A DNA stretch of 64,000 nucleotides from Stenotrophomonas maltophilia (GCA_002387845.1 DGLB01000041.1:7825-71824); one strand, 5' to 3'. Shown: positions 1 to 10,303, counted from the first letter of the stretch. Numbers and translations: made by a program. Notes: generated by a model not told the origin, from the sequence alone.

Positions 1-2193
1 GCGCCACACACCCTGCCCTTCCGACGGCACCAGCGCCGAACCGCCCAGCTGCAGTGCGGTGTAATCCTGCCGCATCGCATATCCGTACTCCGAGAACGAC
101 AGATGCGGCGCGAAGCGGGCGCATCCGCCATGCACCCGCAGGAACACCTCCGCATCCTGCGCGGCGCTTGCACCTTCGCCGAGCCGACGGGTTTCGCCGA
201 GACGACGGTGCAGGTTGTCCAGGTCATCCCAACCCGTGGCGATCAGGCCATTGAGCATGGCGAGGTAGCCGGGCACCTGCGGGGCCAGTTCGTAACGCCA
301 CTCGTTGTCGCCGTCGCCACCACCGGTGATGCCGCCGCCAGGACCGCCGCTGTTTCCACCACCACTTCCGCCACTGCCTCCACCGCCACTGCCTCCACCG
401 CCGCCGGATCCCCCGCCTCCGCCGCCACCCGTACCGCCACCATCGCCATCCCCGCCGCCCGTGCCCGGCAGCTCGATGACGCCGGGTGGCAGCGGGATCG
501 CGGTTTCGAAGCCACGTTGCAGGCGGTAGTCCCAGTAGCTGCCGGGATTGCCCACGAGGTTCTGTGCGGCCGAGGCGGCTCCCTCGGCCGCGCCCGGTCC
601 GTAGGCGTACAACCGATAACGGAACGGCGTACCACCCGTGACATAGGGACGGGCCAGCAGGAAGGCGGCTGCGCTGGACTGGCCGGACACCTGGATGAGC
701 GACACCCCGGCGTCCGGGCCGTGCAGTGCCGCTGTCGCTCCTGTCACGGATGCGCCGGAGGTGGCGGTGACCACGACGCCGGTCAGCCCACTGGCATCGC
801 CCCGGATCAGCAGCCGGTCGGCCTGCTGGTTCGCGAGCGCGCCCTGATGCGCCAGATTGACCGAAGCGCCGAGGCGCAGAGCGCCCAGGCCGCCATAGGA
901 GCCGGTGACGTTGAGCGTGTTGCCGAAGCGGGAACCATTGGTGAGCGCCAGCGTGCCGCGGTTTTCCAGGCTGCCAACGACAGTGAGTTGGCCAGGCGTA
1001 GCGGTCCAGTCGGCCAGACCGGAGCCCACCGCCAGCGTGCCGTGGTTGTGCACGGCGGCTTCGATCCGGCTTTCAATGCCCGCCAGCACCGTGCCCGAGG
1101 CGATATCCACGCTATTGCCCACCAGCGCGGCACCGCTCAGCCCCGGACTGCCGAGCCACAGCTGCCCGGCGCTCAAGGTGGTGGTGCCTGCTTCGGTGCG
1201 GCCCAGCAGGCTCCAGCGCTGGGCATCCACCGACAGGCTCGCGAACTGCAGGAAATCGTTGCTGGCCACCGCCAGCCCGTGCAAGACGATCTGACTGCTG
1301 CCGGCACCGTACGCCGGACCGATCAGCACGGCACCCGAGTCCTGGGTCAGGATGCCGTTGCCGGTCTCGAAACGCAGCGAGTACTCACCGGCTTCGATCA
1401 GGCCCGTGTTGTTGATCGCAGCGGTGCCGTTGGTCATGCTGATGCCCACCCGGCTGCCGCGAATCGCCGCACCCTGCTGGTTGATGACGGTGCCGCCGGA
1501 ATTGGTGGTGACGCCCACGCCATCGGTCGCCTCCACACGACCCGCGTTGATCAGGGTGACCGCGCCGTTGACCAGGTTCACGCCATGCGTGGTTCCCAGC
1601 ACCTGCGCGGTGGCGGCGTTGATCACCTCGCCGGAGCCGCCTTCCAGGTGCAGGCCCTCGCCGGCCGTCGCCCGGATCACACCGGCATTGACCAGGCCAT
1701 TGCTGCTGTTGATCAGGCGGACACCGTAACTGCCACCACTCACCTCCGCGCCCGCCGCGTTGAGCAGGAAGCCGCCGGCGCGCAGTTCAAGGCCCGGACC
1801 GGTTGTCGCGGCGATGCGACCTTCGTTGGTGACGGTGCCGGCGGCGTTGATCATGACCAGTCCGCCGCCAGCCCCTTGTACGCCGGCCCCCGCGCGGTTG
1901 TAGAACGCTTCGCCGTTCTGCAGCCGTACCGCGAACACGTTGTTGTCGGTGCTGCTGAGCTGCCCGAGGTTCTCCACCGTCCAACGGAAGTTCTGGCCAA
2001 CCAGCGCTTCACCGCTGGCCGTGCTGACCGTCGCTACGGCGGTGACCGTGGCGGTGGCCGCATTGGACCCTGGCTCACTGTCCAGGTTCACCGTGCTGTT
2101 GCGCGTATCCTCGACCACCACCTGGGCATGGAGCGCAGGCGACAGCATGGCAAATGCAGCCCCGACGGCGTGGACCAGAGATCGAACGCGCAT
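1..2193 (-). CDS. Autotransporter (type V secretion), N-terminal part, runs off the window
   Basis: The frame is open from an ATG at 2193 down to base 1, giving 731 codons without the C-terminus. The first 24 residues form a signal peptide (MRVRSLVHAVGAAFAMLSPA then LHAQ). Residues about 25-560 are a passenger with recurring short strands of the type INAAGxV, LINAGVI, LINAGRVEA and INNTGLIEA, typical of a pertactin-like beta-helix. Residues about 580-630 are a Gly/Ser-rich linker. After it comes sequence resembling the start of an autotransporter barrel (LxxRLGE-type helix, then FLRVHGG). Probably an outer-membrane or secreted surface protein; substrate or adhesion role cannot be told. A GGAG lies about 8 bases upstream of the start. 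It lies downstream of cyoD on the same strand but is separated from it by a terminator. Confidence 0.82.
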   Translation of the reverse strand, partial: MRVRSLVHAVGAAFAMLSPALHAQVVVEDTRNSTVNLDSEPGSNAATATVTAVATVSTASGEALVGQNFRWTVENLGQLSSTDNNVFAVRLQNGEAFYNRAGAGVQGAGGGLVMINAAGTVTNEGRIAATTGPGLELRAGGFLLNAAGAEVSGGSYGVRLINSSNGLVNAGVIRATAGEGLHLEGGSGEVINAATAQVLGTTHGVNLVNGAVTLINAGRVEATDGVGVTTNSGGTVINQQGAAIRGSRVGISMTNGTAAINNTGLIEAGEYSLRFETGNGILTQDSGAVLIGPAYGAGSSQIVLHGLAVASNDFLQFASLSVDAQRWSLLGRTEAGTTTLSAGQLWLGSPGLSGAALVGNSVDIASGTVLAGIESRIEAAVHNHGTLAVGSGLADWTATPGQLTVVGSLENRGTLALTNGSRFGNTLNVTGSYGGLGALRLGASVNLAHQGALANQQADRLLIRGDASGLTGVVVTATSGASVTGATAALHGPDAGVSLIQVSGQSSAAAFLLARPYVTGGTPFRYRLYAYGPGAAEGAASAAQNLVGNPGSYWDYRLQRGFETAIPLPPGVIELPGTGGGDGDGGGTGGGGGGGSGGGGGSGGGGSGGSGGGNSGGPGGGITGGGDGDNEWRYELAPQVPGYLAMLNGLIATGWDDLDNLHRRLGETRRLGEGASAAQDAEVFLRVHGGCARFAPHLSFSEYGYAMRQDYTALQLGGSALVPSEGQGVWR

Positions 2194-2318
2194 GCGCAAC
2201 GCTCCATGTTGGGAGCTTTCATTCGAGCGGCGGCATCATCAATGCCGGGTGAAAAACCGCACGTTCGACATCACGGTTCGCGCGATTCAGTAGAAATACT
2301 GAGGAAAGCGCAAACAAA

Positions 2319-2343
2319 AAGGCCACCCTTGCGGGTGGCCTTT
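2319..2343 (-). terminator. Rho-independent terminator of the cyo operon
   Basis: An 8-bp perfect stem GGCCACCC/GGGTGGCC with a 4-base loop is flanked by A and T runs. On the minus strand it ends in TTTTTG. It lies 24 bases past the cyoD stop, so it should end cyo transcription before the autotransporter gene. Confidence 0.85.
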
Positions 2344-2366
2344 CTGCATGAACCGGTCTTGCGACC

Positions 2367-2714
2367 TCAGTGCATCATGTGCACGTTCATGTTGTACATC
2401 ACCCACAGCGTACCGGCCACGATGATGCCGATGACCACCACGGTGAAAGCCGCGGCGCTGACGTTCCAACGCTGCTCCGAGCTGCGGTCCAGGTGCAGGA
2501 AGAAGATCAGGTGCACGAAGATCTGCAGGATCGCCGCCACGATGATGATGACGCCGGTGGTGAAGGTCGGCAGGCCACCCTTCATCACCGCCCAGAACGG
2601 GATGATGGTGAGGACAGCGGCCAGCAGGAAGCCAACCAGGTAGGACTTGACGCTGCCGTGGCTTTCGCCACCCACGCCGTGCCCATCGTGATGGGCGTGA
2701 TTGTCGTGTGCCAT
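2367..2714 (-). CDS. cyoD: Cytochrome bo3 ubiquinol oxidase subunit IV
   Basis: Small integral membrane subunit (115 aa) of the proton-pumping quinol oxidase, thought to help assembly of the CuB site in subunit I. After a His-rich start ([13 protein letters not shown]) three hydrophobic helices follow, as usual for CyoD. The ATG overlaps the cyoC stop by one base (TAATG), so the two are translationally coupled; a longer upstream reading frame exists but lies within cyoC. The His-rich N-terminus is notable. It is the last gene of cyoABCD; a haem O synthase gene (cyoE) does not follow and must be elsewhere. Confidence 0.93.
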   Translation of the reverse strand: MAHDNHAHHDGHGVGGESHGSVKSYLVGFLLAAVLTIIPFWAVMKGGLPTFTTGVIIIVAAILQIFVHLIFFLHLDRSSEQRWNVSAAAFTVVVIGIIVAGTLWVMYNMNVHMMH

Positions 2715-3352
2715 TACAGCGCTCCCTTCAGGTAGACGACGGAGAACACGCCGATCCAGATCAGGTCCAGGAAGTGCCAGAACAGGCTCAGGCACGCCAG
2801 GCGGGTCTTGTTGGTTGCGGTCAGGCCGTTCTGCTTGATCTGGATGAACATCACCAGCAGCCACAGCAGACCGGCGCTCACGTGCAGACCGTGGGTACCC
2901 ACCAGGGCGAAGAACGCCGACAGGAACGCACTACGGTCCGGGCCGTAGCCTTCGTGGATCAGGTGCTGGAATTCCCAGACTTCCATGACCATGAAGCCGA
3001 AGCCCAGCAGCCAGGTGATCGCCAGCCACAGGTACATCTGGCCCACCTTGGCCTTGTGCATGGCGATCATGCCCAGGCCGAAGGTCAGCGAAGACACCAG
3101 CAGCAGCGTGGTTTCCCACGCGACGAAGCTCAGGTCGAACAGTTCCTTGCCGGTCGGGCCGCCATCGGTACCGCCGGCCAGCACGATGTAGGTCGCGAAC
3201 AGGCTGGCGAAGATGAGGCAGTCGCTCATCAGGTACACCCAGAAACCGAAGACGGTGTTGCCGCCGGTGTCGTGGTGCTCGTGGTCGTCATGGCCGTGGG
3301 CCGCCGCGTGCGCGGCGTGCCCATGGTTCAGGGTGGAGGTATTGCTGCTCAT
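2714..3352 (-). CDS. cyoC: Cytochrome bo3 ubiquinol oxidase subunit III
   Basis: 212 aa haem-copper oxidase subunit III with a His-rich N-terminal tail (about residues 10-28: [19 protein letters not shown]) and five predicted membrane helices starting at [19 protein letters not shown], the characteristic CyoC opening. It binds subunit I in the inner membrane and has no redox centre of its own. The start overlaps the cyoB stop by four bases (ATGA), and its own stop overlaps cyoD, so the operon is tightly packed. Confidence 0.95.
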   Translation of the reverse strand: MSSNTSTLNHGHAAHAAAHGHDDHEHHDTGGNTVFGFWVYLMSDCLIFASLFATYIVLAGGTDGGPTGKELFDLSFVAWETTLLLVSSLTFGLGMIAMHKAKVGQMYLWLAITWLLGFGFMVMEVWEFQHLIHEGYGPDRSAFLSAFFALVGTHGLHVSAGLLWLLVMFIQIKQNGLTATNKTRLACLSLFWHFLDLIWIGVFSVVYLKGAL

Positions 3353-5352
3353 GCCTTGAACTCCGTTTTCACCAGACCCTGCGCCTGCAGGTGACGGCGG
3401 TGCTCACTTTCGATCCGCTCAACTTCAGCGGCCGGCACGTAGTAATCCGTGTCCTTGTCGAAGGTGCGCCAGATGTAGGTGCCGATCATGCCGATCATGC
3501 CCACGATGGCCAGCCACCAGATGTGCCAGATCATGGCAAAGCCGAAGGCCAGGCTGAAGGCACCAATCACCACACCGGTACCGGTGTTGCGCGGCATGTG
3601 GATGTCACTGTACTTCTCCGGACGCGGCCATGCTTCACCACGCTGCTTGCGCTCCCAGAAGTCGTCCAGTTCGGTGACCTTGGGCAGCATGCCGAAGTTG
3701 TAGAACGACGGCGGCGAAGAGGTTTCCCACTCCAGCGTACGGGCGTCCCACGGGTCGCCGGTCAGGTCGGCGGTCTTCTTGCGGTCGCGGATCGACACAG
3801 CGATCTGGATCACCTGGCACAGGATGCCCAGGCCGATGATCGCGGCACCTGCGGCGGCGACGATCAGGAACGGCTGGTATTCCGGGTTCGGGTAGCTCTG
3901 CATGCGACGGGTCATGCCCATGAAGCCGAGCACGTACAGCGGCATGAAGGCCACATAGAAGCCGATGAACCAGCACCAGAACGCGCGCTTGCCCCAGGTT
4001 TCGTTCAGGCGGAAGCCGAACATCTTCGGCCACCAGTAGGTGATGCCCGCGAACATGCCGAACACCACGCCGCCGATGATCACGTTATGGAAGTGCGCGA
4101 TCAGGAACAGGCTGTTGTGCAGCACGAAGTCGATGGCCGGAATGGCCAGCATCACGCCGGTCATGCCGCCGATGGTGAAGGTGACCATGAAGCCGATCGT
4201 CCACAGCACCGGAGTGGTGAACTGCACGCGACCGCGGAACATGGTGAACAGCCAGTTGAAGATCTTCACGCCGGTGGGAATGGAGATGATCATCGTGGTT
4301 ATGCCGAAGAAGGCATTCACGTTGGCACCCGAGCCCATGGTGAAGAAGTGGTGCAGCCACACGATGAACGACAGCACGCCGATACAGGCCGTGGCGTACA
4401 CCATGCCCTTGTAACCGAACAGCGCCTTGCGCGAGTAGGTGGCAATGACTTCCGAGAACACACCGAACGCCGGCAGGACCAGGATGTACACCTCCGGGTG
4501 ACCCCAGATCCAGATCAGGTTGATGTACAGCATGGCGTTGCCGCCACCGTCATTGGTGAAGAAGTGCGTGCCCAGGTAACGGTCCAGGGTCAGCAGCACC
4601 AGGGTGACGGTCAGCACCGGGAAGGCGGCGATGATCAGCACGTTGGTGACCAGCGCGGTCCAGGTGAACACCGGCATGTGCATCAGCTTCATGCCCGGGG
4701 TACGCATCTTCAAGATGGTGATGAAGAAGTTGATACCGCTCAGCGTGGTACCCAGGCCTGCAACCTGTAGACCCCAGATGTAGTAGTCCACACCGACGCC
4801 TGGGCTGTACTCCTTGCCCGACAACGGCGGGAAGGCCAACCAACCGGTCTGTGCGAACTCACCGACGCCCAGCGAGATCATGATCAGGCCAGCACCGGCC
4901 ACGAACAGCCAGAAGCTCAGCGAGTTCACGAACGGGAAGGCCACGTCGCGTGCGCCGATCTGCAGCGGCACCACGACGTTCATCAGGCCGGTGATCAGCG
5001 GCATCGCCACGAAGAAGATCATGATCACGCCGTGGGCGGTGAAGATCTGGTCGTAGTGGTGCGGCGGTAGGAAGCCTTCAGCGCCGTTGACGGCGATGGC
5101 CTGCTGGGCACGCATCATGATGGCATCGGCGAAGCCGCGAAGCAGCATCACGAAGGCCACGATGAGGTACATGATGCCGATCTTCTTGTGATCGACCGAG
5201 GTGAACCACTCTTTCCAGAGATAGCCCCACAGCTTGAACTTGGTGATGACCGCCAGCAGGAGCAGACCACCGATCCCCGCGCCGATCAGCGTGGTGATGA
5301 TGATCGGGTCGTGCGGGATGTCAGCGAATGTCAGTTTACCCAACAGATTCAT
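3349..5352 (-). CDS. cyoB: Cytochrome bo3 ubiquinol oxidase subunit I
   Basis: 667 aa catalytic subunit, the usual CyoB length. It carries the haem b / haem o3-CuB centre that reduces O2 to water while pumping protons. Visible family marks are [12 protein letters not shown] near the N-terminus, the haem ligand stretch [11 protein letters not shown], and [15 protein letters not shown], which holds a CuB histidine and the cross-linked Tyr. Further His ligands lie in LHHFF and HFHNVIIGG. Many membrane helices are evident. Two bases separate it from cyoA upstream and it overlaps cyoC downstream. Confidence 0.97.
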   Translation of the reverse strand: MNLLGKLTFADIPHDPIIITTLIGAGIGGLLLLAVITKFKLWGYLWKEWFTSVDHKKIGIMYLIVAFVMLLRGFADAIMMRAQQAIAVNGAEGFLPPHHYDQIFTAHGVIMIFFVAMPLITGLMNVVVPLQIGARDVAFPFVNSLSFWLFVAGAGLIMISLGVGEFAQTGWLAFPPLSGKEYSPGVGVDYYIWGLQVAGLGTTLSGINFFITILKMRTPGMKLMHMPVFTWTALVTNVLIIAAFPVLTVTLVLLTLDRYLGTHFFTNDGGGNAMLYINLIWIWGHPEVYILVLPAFGVFSEVIATYSRKALFGYKGMVYATACIGVLSFIVWLHHFFTMGSGANVNAFFGITTMIISIPTGVKIFNWLFTMFRGRVQFTTPVLWTIGFMVTFTIGGMTGVMLAIPAIDFVLHNSLFLIAHFHNVIIGGVVFGMFAGITYWWPKMFGFRLNETWGKRAFWCWFIGFYVAFMPLYVLGFMGMTRRMQSYPNPEYQPFLIVAAAGAAIIGLGILCQVIQIAVSIRDRKKTADLTGDPWDARTLEWETSSPPSFYNFGMLPKVTELDDFWERKQRGEAWPRPEKYSDIHMPRNTGTGVVIGAFSLAFGFAMIWHIWWLAIVGMIGMIGTYIWRTFDKDTDYYVPAAEVERIESEHRRHLQAQGLVKTEFKA

Positions 5353-5354
5353 GC

Positions 5355-6380
5355 TTATTCTCCCGAGCCTGCGTGGCCGGTGTGACCGGCGGCGGCGTGC
5401 TCGTCTGCAGTGTGTCCGGCGTGCTCGGCGGCCGGCATTTCGTGGCCTTCATGGCCCGCGGCGGCATCACCGTGCGACATGCCCTCGTGGCCCATGGCCT
5501 TGTGGTCCATGCCGTAGTGGTTGTTGTCGCCCATGTGCTTTTCGACGACCCAGTTGAACAGGCCGGTTTCGGTGGTACCGAAATAGGTCACCGGGTGCCA
5601 GTCGTGGTTCTTGTCGGCCACCAGGGCGTTGAAGGCGTCCCGGTTCAGGGTGCTGCTTTCGGCACGCACCTTGGTCAGCCATTCCTGGTACTGCGCTTCG
5701 GTGACCGAATTGGCCGAGAAGTGCATCTTGCTGAAGCCCGCGCCGCTGTAGTGCGAGGACATGCCCGGGAACTGGCCGGTTTCATCGGCGATCAGATGGA
5801 GCTTGGTCTCCATGCCGGTCATCGAGTAGATCATGCTGCCCAGGTGCGGGATGAAGAAGGCATTCATCACCGAATCGGACGTGATCTTGAAGTTCAGCGG
5901 GGTGTTCACCGGGAAGGTGATTTCGTTGACCGTGGCGATGTTCTCTTCCGGGTAGATGAACAACCACTTCCAGTCCAGCGAAATGGCTTCGATCACCACC
6001 GGCTTCTTGTCCGATTCCAGCGGACGGTACGGATCAAGCGAGTGCGAGGAGCGCCAGGTCAGCACCGCCAGCACCAGCACGATCATGCAGGGAATCGACC
6101 ACACCACCACTTCGATCGCGGTGGAATGCGACCACTTCGGCTCATAGCGGGCCTTGGTGTTGGAAGCGCGGTACTTCCAGGCGAAGGCCAGGGTCATGAT
6201 GATGACCGGCACAACGACCAGCAACATCAGCACCGTTGCCGTGATCAGCAGGGTTTTCTGGTCCTGGCCGATCTGGCCCTTCGGGTCAAGAATGGCCGAG
6301 CTGCAGCCCGTCAGGAACACGGACAACGCAAACAACAGGCCCGGACGCAGGAAGCGCCCAAGGGTTTTCAACGGAATCAT
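5355..6380 (-). CDS. cyoA: Cytochrome bo3 ubiquinol oxidase subunit II (lipoprotein)
   Basis: 341 aa. The ATG at 6380 was chosen because it starts a lipoprotein signal ([14 protein letters not shown], lipobox LTGC) and is preceded by GGAT; an in-frame ATG 18 codons upstream would bury that signal. Two transmembrane helices and a periplasmic cupredoxin domain ([19 protein letters not shown] region) follow. As in other quinol oxidases the CuA ligands are not expected. The last roughly 60 residues are an unusual His/Met-rich tail ([19 protein letters not shown] onward), which may bind copper or another metal. First gene of the operon; O2- or Fnr/Arc-type regulation is plausible but no operator is clear. 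Confidence 0.95.
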   Translation of the reverse strand: MIPLKTLGRFLRPGLLFALSVFLTGCSSAILDPKGQIGQDQKTLLITATVLMLLVVVPVIIMTLAFAWKYRASNTKARYEPKWSHSTAIEVVVWSIPCMIVLVLAVLTWRSSHSLDPYRPLESDKKPVVIEAISLDWKWLFIYPEENIATVNEITFPVNTPLNFKITSDSVMNAFFIPHLGSMIYSMTGMETKLHLIADETGQFPGMSSHYSGAGFSKMHFSANSVTEAQYQEWLTKVRAESSTLNRDAFNALVADKNHDWHPVTYFGTTETGLFNWVVEKHMGDNNHYGMDHKAMGHEGMSHGDAAAGHEGHEMPAAEHAGHTADEHAAAGHTGHAGSGE

Positions 6381-7006
6381 CGGTCGATCCAATTGCGTAG
6401 GGAATGCCAGGTCAAGCGCACCCACACCGGCCAAGACCGGATGTGCCCGACCTGGGGTCGCGCACGGTGGACGTACATGTCAGCCCTATAATTTTATGCC
6501 GTCACGCACCATTTAAGAAGGGCGTTGACAATGATCCGGCGCAAGAAAGGCCGTTTTTCTGCTGCGACACGTTGTCGCACGGGGTGCGCGCAGGGGTCGC
6601 AGGGGGTCTGAGGCGACCGCGCATGATGTTGTATAGACATGAATGGGTCAAGTGGCGCGCACTTTGCGGAATCTGGCATTTGCGAATGGATCGCATCAAT
6701 CGACTGGAAAGCTGAACAGCCGGATTGTCCGGCACCGCGATGACACGCATGGCGTGTCACTACCCGGGATCCCGTAGAGCCGGGCTCGCCCGGCTGAACC
6801 ACCGACCATGCCCGTAGGGACGGGCCATGCCCGTCCATCGGACGACCCGACATCACGATGACTACGCCAATCCAGTGAGACCCTTGTGGGCAGCACCAAA
6901 TTCCAGACTTCTCCTACAGGCGTGGTAGCGACGGCTCAGTAGACTTCCACCAAAGCCCCCCCCTACTCGCGGCCGAAAACCAGAACCACACGAGAAAGGA
7001 TCACGG
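6381..7006. other. Intergenic region between cyoA and the lipoprotein gene
   Basis: No convincing gene. It must hold the cyo promoter; on the minus strand an AT-rich stretch near 6489-6500 (ATAAAATTATAGGG) could include the -10, but no good -35 partner was found. The middle holds a cluster of three GTAG-headed palindromes (listed separately). The last 100 bases are unremarkable leader for the following lipoprotein gene. Confidence 0.5.
6741..6836. repeat. Cluster of three GTAG-headed REP palindromes
   Basis: Three imperfectly related REPs lie close together. At 6741-6763, reading on the minus strand, GTAG is followed by stem TGACACGC/GCGTGTCA. At 6774-6795 GTAG is followed by AGCCGGGC-TC-GCCCGGCT. 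At 6814-6836 GTAG is followed by GGACGGGC-CAT-GCCCGTCC. The first faces the other two, a BIME-like arrangement. GTAG-headed REPs of this kind are described in Stenotrophomonas maltophilia. Confidence 0.85.
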
Positions 7007-7531
7007 ATGCTGCATTTGAGAATGGCTTACATCAAGCACTCAATCATGGCTGTCTGCCTCGTACTGGGGATGGGCGCACTATCGGCCTGCGCCTCAACCC
7101 CCAAGCCACACTCAACGGCTGACTTCAGCGGAGACTGGCACGTGAAGTGGTGCGACCGCACCAACCCCAAGCTGGACTGCGGCGGGTTTGACATCAGCGT
7201 AGTTCAAGAGGGCAACCGACTCTGCGGCGACTTCGGCGGAGCCCTGGTCAACCTGCGTCAGATCGACGACGGCACATTGATCGGCACTGTTGCGGGTAAC
7301 ACCGCCGTGCTGGCGATACAGAGCAACCGTAATGGTGCCATTCACCTCGTCCGCGCCGAGCTACAGGGCGACGCGCTCAATTGGGAGGAAGTGGACCTGA
7401 TCCGCAAGGCCGATAACAGCGACATTCTAGTGATTGCGACGAACGATGTACTGCGTTGGAGTGAACCGCCGACAGAGGGCAGGCCATCATCATCAGTCAA
7501 TCGCACGTGCCGTGACGTCACGGGAAGGTAA
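7007..7531 (+). CDS. Putative lipoprotein of unknown function
   Basis: 174 aa. A GAAAGGA ribosome binding site lies 6-7 bases before the ATG at 7007; an in-frame ATG at 7022 is possible. The N-terminus is a lipoprotein signal ending in GALSAC, so Cys28 would be lipidated. The mature part, opening with FSGDWHVKWCDRTNPKLDCGG, resembles small lipoproteins that carry a lipocalin-like or META-like beta fold, but no family is firmly recognised. Three further Cys residues (WC, LDC, RLC) could form disulphides in the periplasm. It is a single gene at the left edge of the AT-richer accessory segment. Confidence 0.75.
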   Translation: MLHLRMAYIKHSIMAVCLVLGMGALSACASTPKPHSTADFSGDWHVKWCDRTNPKLDCGGFDISVVQEGNRLCGDFGGALVNLRQIDDGTLIGTVAGNTAVLAIQSNRNGAIHLVRAELQGDALNWEEVDLIRKADNSDILVIATNDVLRWSEPPTEGRPSSSVNRTCRDVTGR

Positions 7532-7557
7532 AAAGGCTGCGCAAGGAGTACAGAGAA

Positions 7558-8140
7558 TTAAGCCAAACTGAGCGGGTATGGTCGCGTACCGTCAGTAGCA
7601 GCTGCATTCAAACCGGCTCTTGACGCGCTAATGGAAGACCTACGGGACCAGCACTCGACATTGGCAGATCGATTGCGGAACAACAGCTTTCGCTCAGCTG
7701 CCATCTTCCTCGACCCGGATCGAAGCCTTCTCGACAGCGACGACATTCAGCAGACTTACCCTAACAATACGCGCGCACCCATTGCGCTCCGCCGCGAACA
7801 CAGCAACTCGACCGGCAAGGAGGTAAGTGAAGAACACCAGGAGAGACTGGATTCTCGCCAGATGCGCGGCAAGGAGGATATCCCGCGGAACGACCTTCTG
7901 ATTGGCGAGAGCGGAAACGGCGTTCTACGCGGCCATCAGGGCGACGACGTCCTGATAGGCGGCCAAGCTCGCGACCACCTTGAAGGTGGTGCAGACCACG
8001 ACACGATTCGGGACACAGATGGACGCTGCGAGCTGCACCGGGGAGGGCAACTGCTCACTGGAGGCGTTCGTTCAGACCCCGACCCCGCGGGCAGCTGCCC
8101 CAGCGAAGACGGGCGCTTGGCGAGGCCTGCGGTCGGTTGA
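7558..8140 (+). pseudogene. Decayed remnant of an RTX-type calcium-binding protein
   Basis: From 7558 the frame is open but has no plausible start; the first ATG is at 7631. The beginning (KLSGYGRVPSVAAAFKPAL) matches the SGYGxVxxLxxA phrase of long RTX proteins. At about 7890-8020 come degenerate Gly/Asp nonapeptides (GHQGDDVLIGGQARDHLEGG, then ADHDTI), the calcium-binding roll motif, followed by RGGQLLTGGVRSDPDPAG, which resembles a segment found after RTX repeats. The frame then stops at 8140 without the usual C-terminus. I read this as the truncated 3' part of a once large secreted protein gene, not as a working gene. Codon use is poorer than in its neighbours. Confidence 0.6.
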
Positions 8141-8626
8141 CCACGTGGTGCTGAGCGCGCCAACGGCGGACAAGCCAGCCAGAGCCAATGCCTTCCTGGT
8201 GCACGGCAACCTTTCGCCCCCCCGCCATACCCGCGCAGTCATGCAGACATCGGACGCTATCAAAACCTCGATTGAGGAATCTGTACAGCGAATCACTCCT
8301 AACGGCCGAGGAAACTTTCGGAACATGATCACCAGACGCAGCCAAAGCATGCCCCTCTCCTCGCAACGCGGGGTGAGGACGCCAGTTCAACGCCTCCAAC
8401 TGTCATGCCCGAGGCCCCTACACCCGGGCAACCCACCAAGTAACCCGCAGCTCTTCGGTGCCCTATCGTGATCTGCGCCCGTCCCGCACACCAGCGCCAC
8501 CTTGAAGACGTACTGCTCAAAATGTAGAGTCCGCAAATACATCCACCAACGCCCGACGATCTCTTCGGCGCGGCCAGATCGATGACGAGCTAATTAACAT
8601 ACCTCCCTATGGAAGGGGAAGCCAGA
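8141..8626. other. Non-coding or decayed stretch before the ATPase-HEPN pair
   Basis: A reading frame at 7980-8471 overlaps the RTX remnant, but its composition (runs of Pro, Thr and Arg; no recognisable domain) does not look coding. Base composition becomes AT-richer towards 8600. The promoter of the following gene pair should lie here; I see no clear hexamers. Confidence 0.4.
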
Positions 8627-10303
8627 GTGAGAGAGAAAGTGGCAATCGACCAATCAAATGCATTTGAGGAACGAGCCGAGAATCTGTCGAAGGACGAATT
8701 GTCCGTATGGACTACGCTCACCTCTAAGGATCAATTGAGCATCAAGAAGCTCAAAGGTGCCGGCGCAAAGCTGCTGATTGGACCGCGCGGGTGCGGAAAG
8801 TCAACACTCATGCGGAAGGCATACTTCGACCTACTGTCTGAAAAGACAGCGTTCCCCGTCTACGTGAACTACTCCAGATCACTGGCACTGGAGCCGCTCT
8901 TCCACTCCAATGCAAACGCTGTACTCATATTTAGGCAATGGGTTCTTTGCAAGATCGCAAAGGAAGTAAAGACGAGTGCTGACGAGCTAAACGCCCAACT
9001 ACCCAAGGATCTCTCCCGAATCGCCGCGATGGCGGACCAGCTTATAACTGGACTTGAGCGCGGCCAGGTTCCTGCAGACTCTGAACTTCTACTTTCTCCG
9101 TCCGAATTGGTCTCATGGCTCGAAGCCGTTTGTAGCTCGCTTGGCGTTGCTCGCGCGGTGCTCCTACTCGACGACGCGGCCCACGCATTCTCTGACAAGC
9201 AGCAAAGTGAGTTCTTCGAAATTTTTCGCCAGCTGCGTACGAAGTCCGTTGCACCCAAGGCTGCTGTCTATCCCGGCATAACTTCATATTCGCCCAATTT
9301 CCACATCGGACATGAAGCAGAGGAGATCAATGCTTGGTACGACGCAAGTGACCCACAGTATCTTGCAAGCATGCGAGACCTCATTGCGCGGCGCTTTGGC
9401 AGCGACATCCAGCGACGACTGGAGCTTAAGCAGGAACAAGTTGAAGTTCTCGCAATGGCTGCATTTGGCATCCCGCGCGGATTCCTGAACATGCTACAAG
9501 GGCTACTTGATCAAGGACCTGGACGCACCGGCTGGGCGGAGGTTCGCCCTGTGATTGAGGGTCATGCAGAATCAATCAGGAAGGTCTTTCAGTCACTAAC
9601 CATTCGACTCCCCAAGTTCAAGAACTTTGTCGATCTCGGCTCCGATCTTGATCGTGCCATGATTGAGCACTTGCGACATTACAACTTCGCGCACACCATC
9701 CACTCTCGAAAGTCGACGGTGGTCGGAATTGAAGAGCCCATAACCCCAAATCTAGAGCGTGTGCTCCACATGCTGGAGTACTCCGGCGTCGTTCGCGACG
9801 GCGGCAGTCAGAGTCGAGGCGGAAGGACGTTCCGAAGGTACATGATGCACTCCGCGTTGATAGCAACCGAAAACGCACTTTCACTAGGAAGAAGCTTCCC
9901 GATCAGGGCAATCTCCGCCGGATTGCAGGGGGGCACATCCAGCATAATAGCTCGGGCCAAAGCATCAACTCTACTAGGTCACGGCTATGAGGAACGCTGC
10001 AAACTGAGCCTATCTCCTTGTCCAAAGTGTGGCACGGAGCGGAGTCTTTCGGAACAAAAGTTCTGCATGAAGTGTGGAACTGAGCTACGCGATGGAAGCA
10101 TTTACGACCAGCTGCTAAGAAGTCCGGTTTCGAACCTCCCGTTACCTGAACGAAAGATCACCGACATTCAGAATCTAACGCACATGAGGACAGTCAACGA
10201 CATTCTCGCTGATGAGAAGCAGAAGCTACTCAGTGTTCCGTACATTGGACCTTTCTGGGCCAAGCGCATTCGCGCGGCGGCAGAAGAATTTGTGAGCATG
10301 TGA
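8627..10303 (+). CDS. ORC/AAA-like P-loop ATPase with C-terminal zinc ribbon and HhH motif
   Basis: 558 aa from the GTG at 8627, chosen because AAGGGGA lies 7 bases upstream; an ATG at 8609 would add 6 residues but lacks a binding site. Residues 52-60 are a Walker A loop (GPRGCGKST) and 178-184 a Walker B strand (VLLLDDA). FGIPRGFLNML at about 280 resembles the sensor-2/IPR region of ORC/Cdc6 and STAND ATPases. About residues 340-410 could be a winged helix. A CPKCG-(11)-CMKCG zinc ribbon lies at 465-484, and VPYIGPFWAKRIRAAAEEF at the end reads as a helix-hairpin-helix, suggesting DNA or RNA binding. It overlaps the HEPN-like gene by 4 bases. It is AT-richer than the flanks. Probably the sensor/switch of a two-gene system; no named family assigned. 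Confidence 0.85.
   Translation: MREKVAIDQSNAFEERAENLSKDELSVWTTLTSKDQLSIKKLKGAGAKLLIGPRGCGKSTLMRKAYFDLLSEKTAFPVYVNYSRSLALEPLFHSNANAVLIFRQWVLCKIAKEVKTSADELNAQLPKDLSRIAAMADQLITGLERGQVPADSELLLSPSELVSWLEAVCSSLGVARAVLLLDDAAHAFSDKQQSEFFEIFRQLRTKSVAPKAAVYPGITSYSPNFHIGHEAEEINAWYDASDPQYLASMRDLIARRFGSDIQRRLELKQEQVEVLAMAAFGIPRGFLNMLQGLLDQGPGRTGWAEVRPVIEGHAESIRKVFQSLTIRLPKFKNFVDLGSDLDRAMIEHLRHYNFAHTIHSRKSTVVGIEEPITPNLERVLHMLEYSGVVRDGGSQSRGGRTFRRYMMHSALIATENALSLGRSFPIRAISAGLQGGTSSIIARAKASTLLGHGYEERCKLSLSPCPKCGTERSLSEQKFCMKCGTELRDGSIYDQLLRSPVSNLPLPERKITDIQNLTHMRTVNDILADEKQKLLSVPYIGPFWAKRIRAAAEEFVSM

Noticed and set aside
103..2643. An 846-codon open frame on the plus strand
   Set aside because: It runs antisense to the autotransporter, whose minus-strand frame has a signal peptide, beta-helix repeats and a Gly/Ser linker. 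The plus frame is repetitive and of no family, and crosses the cyo terminator.
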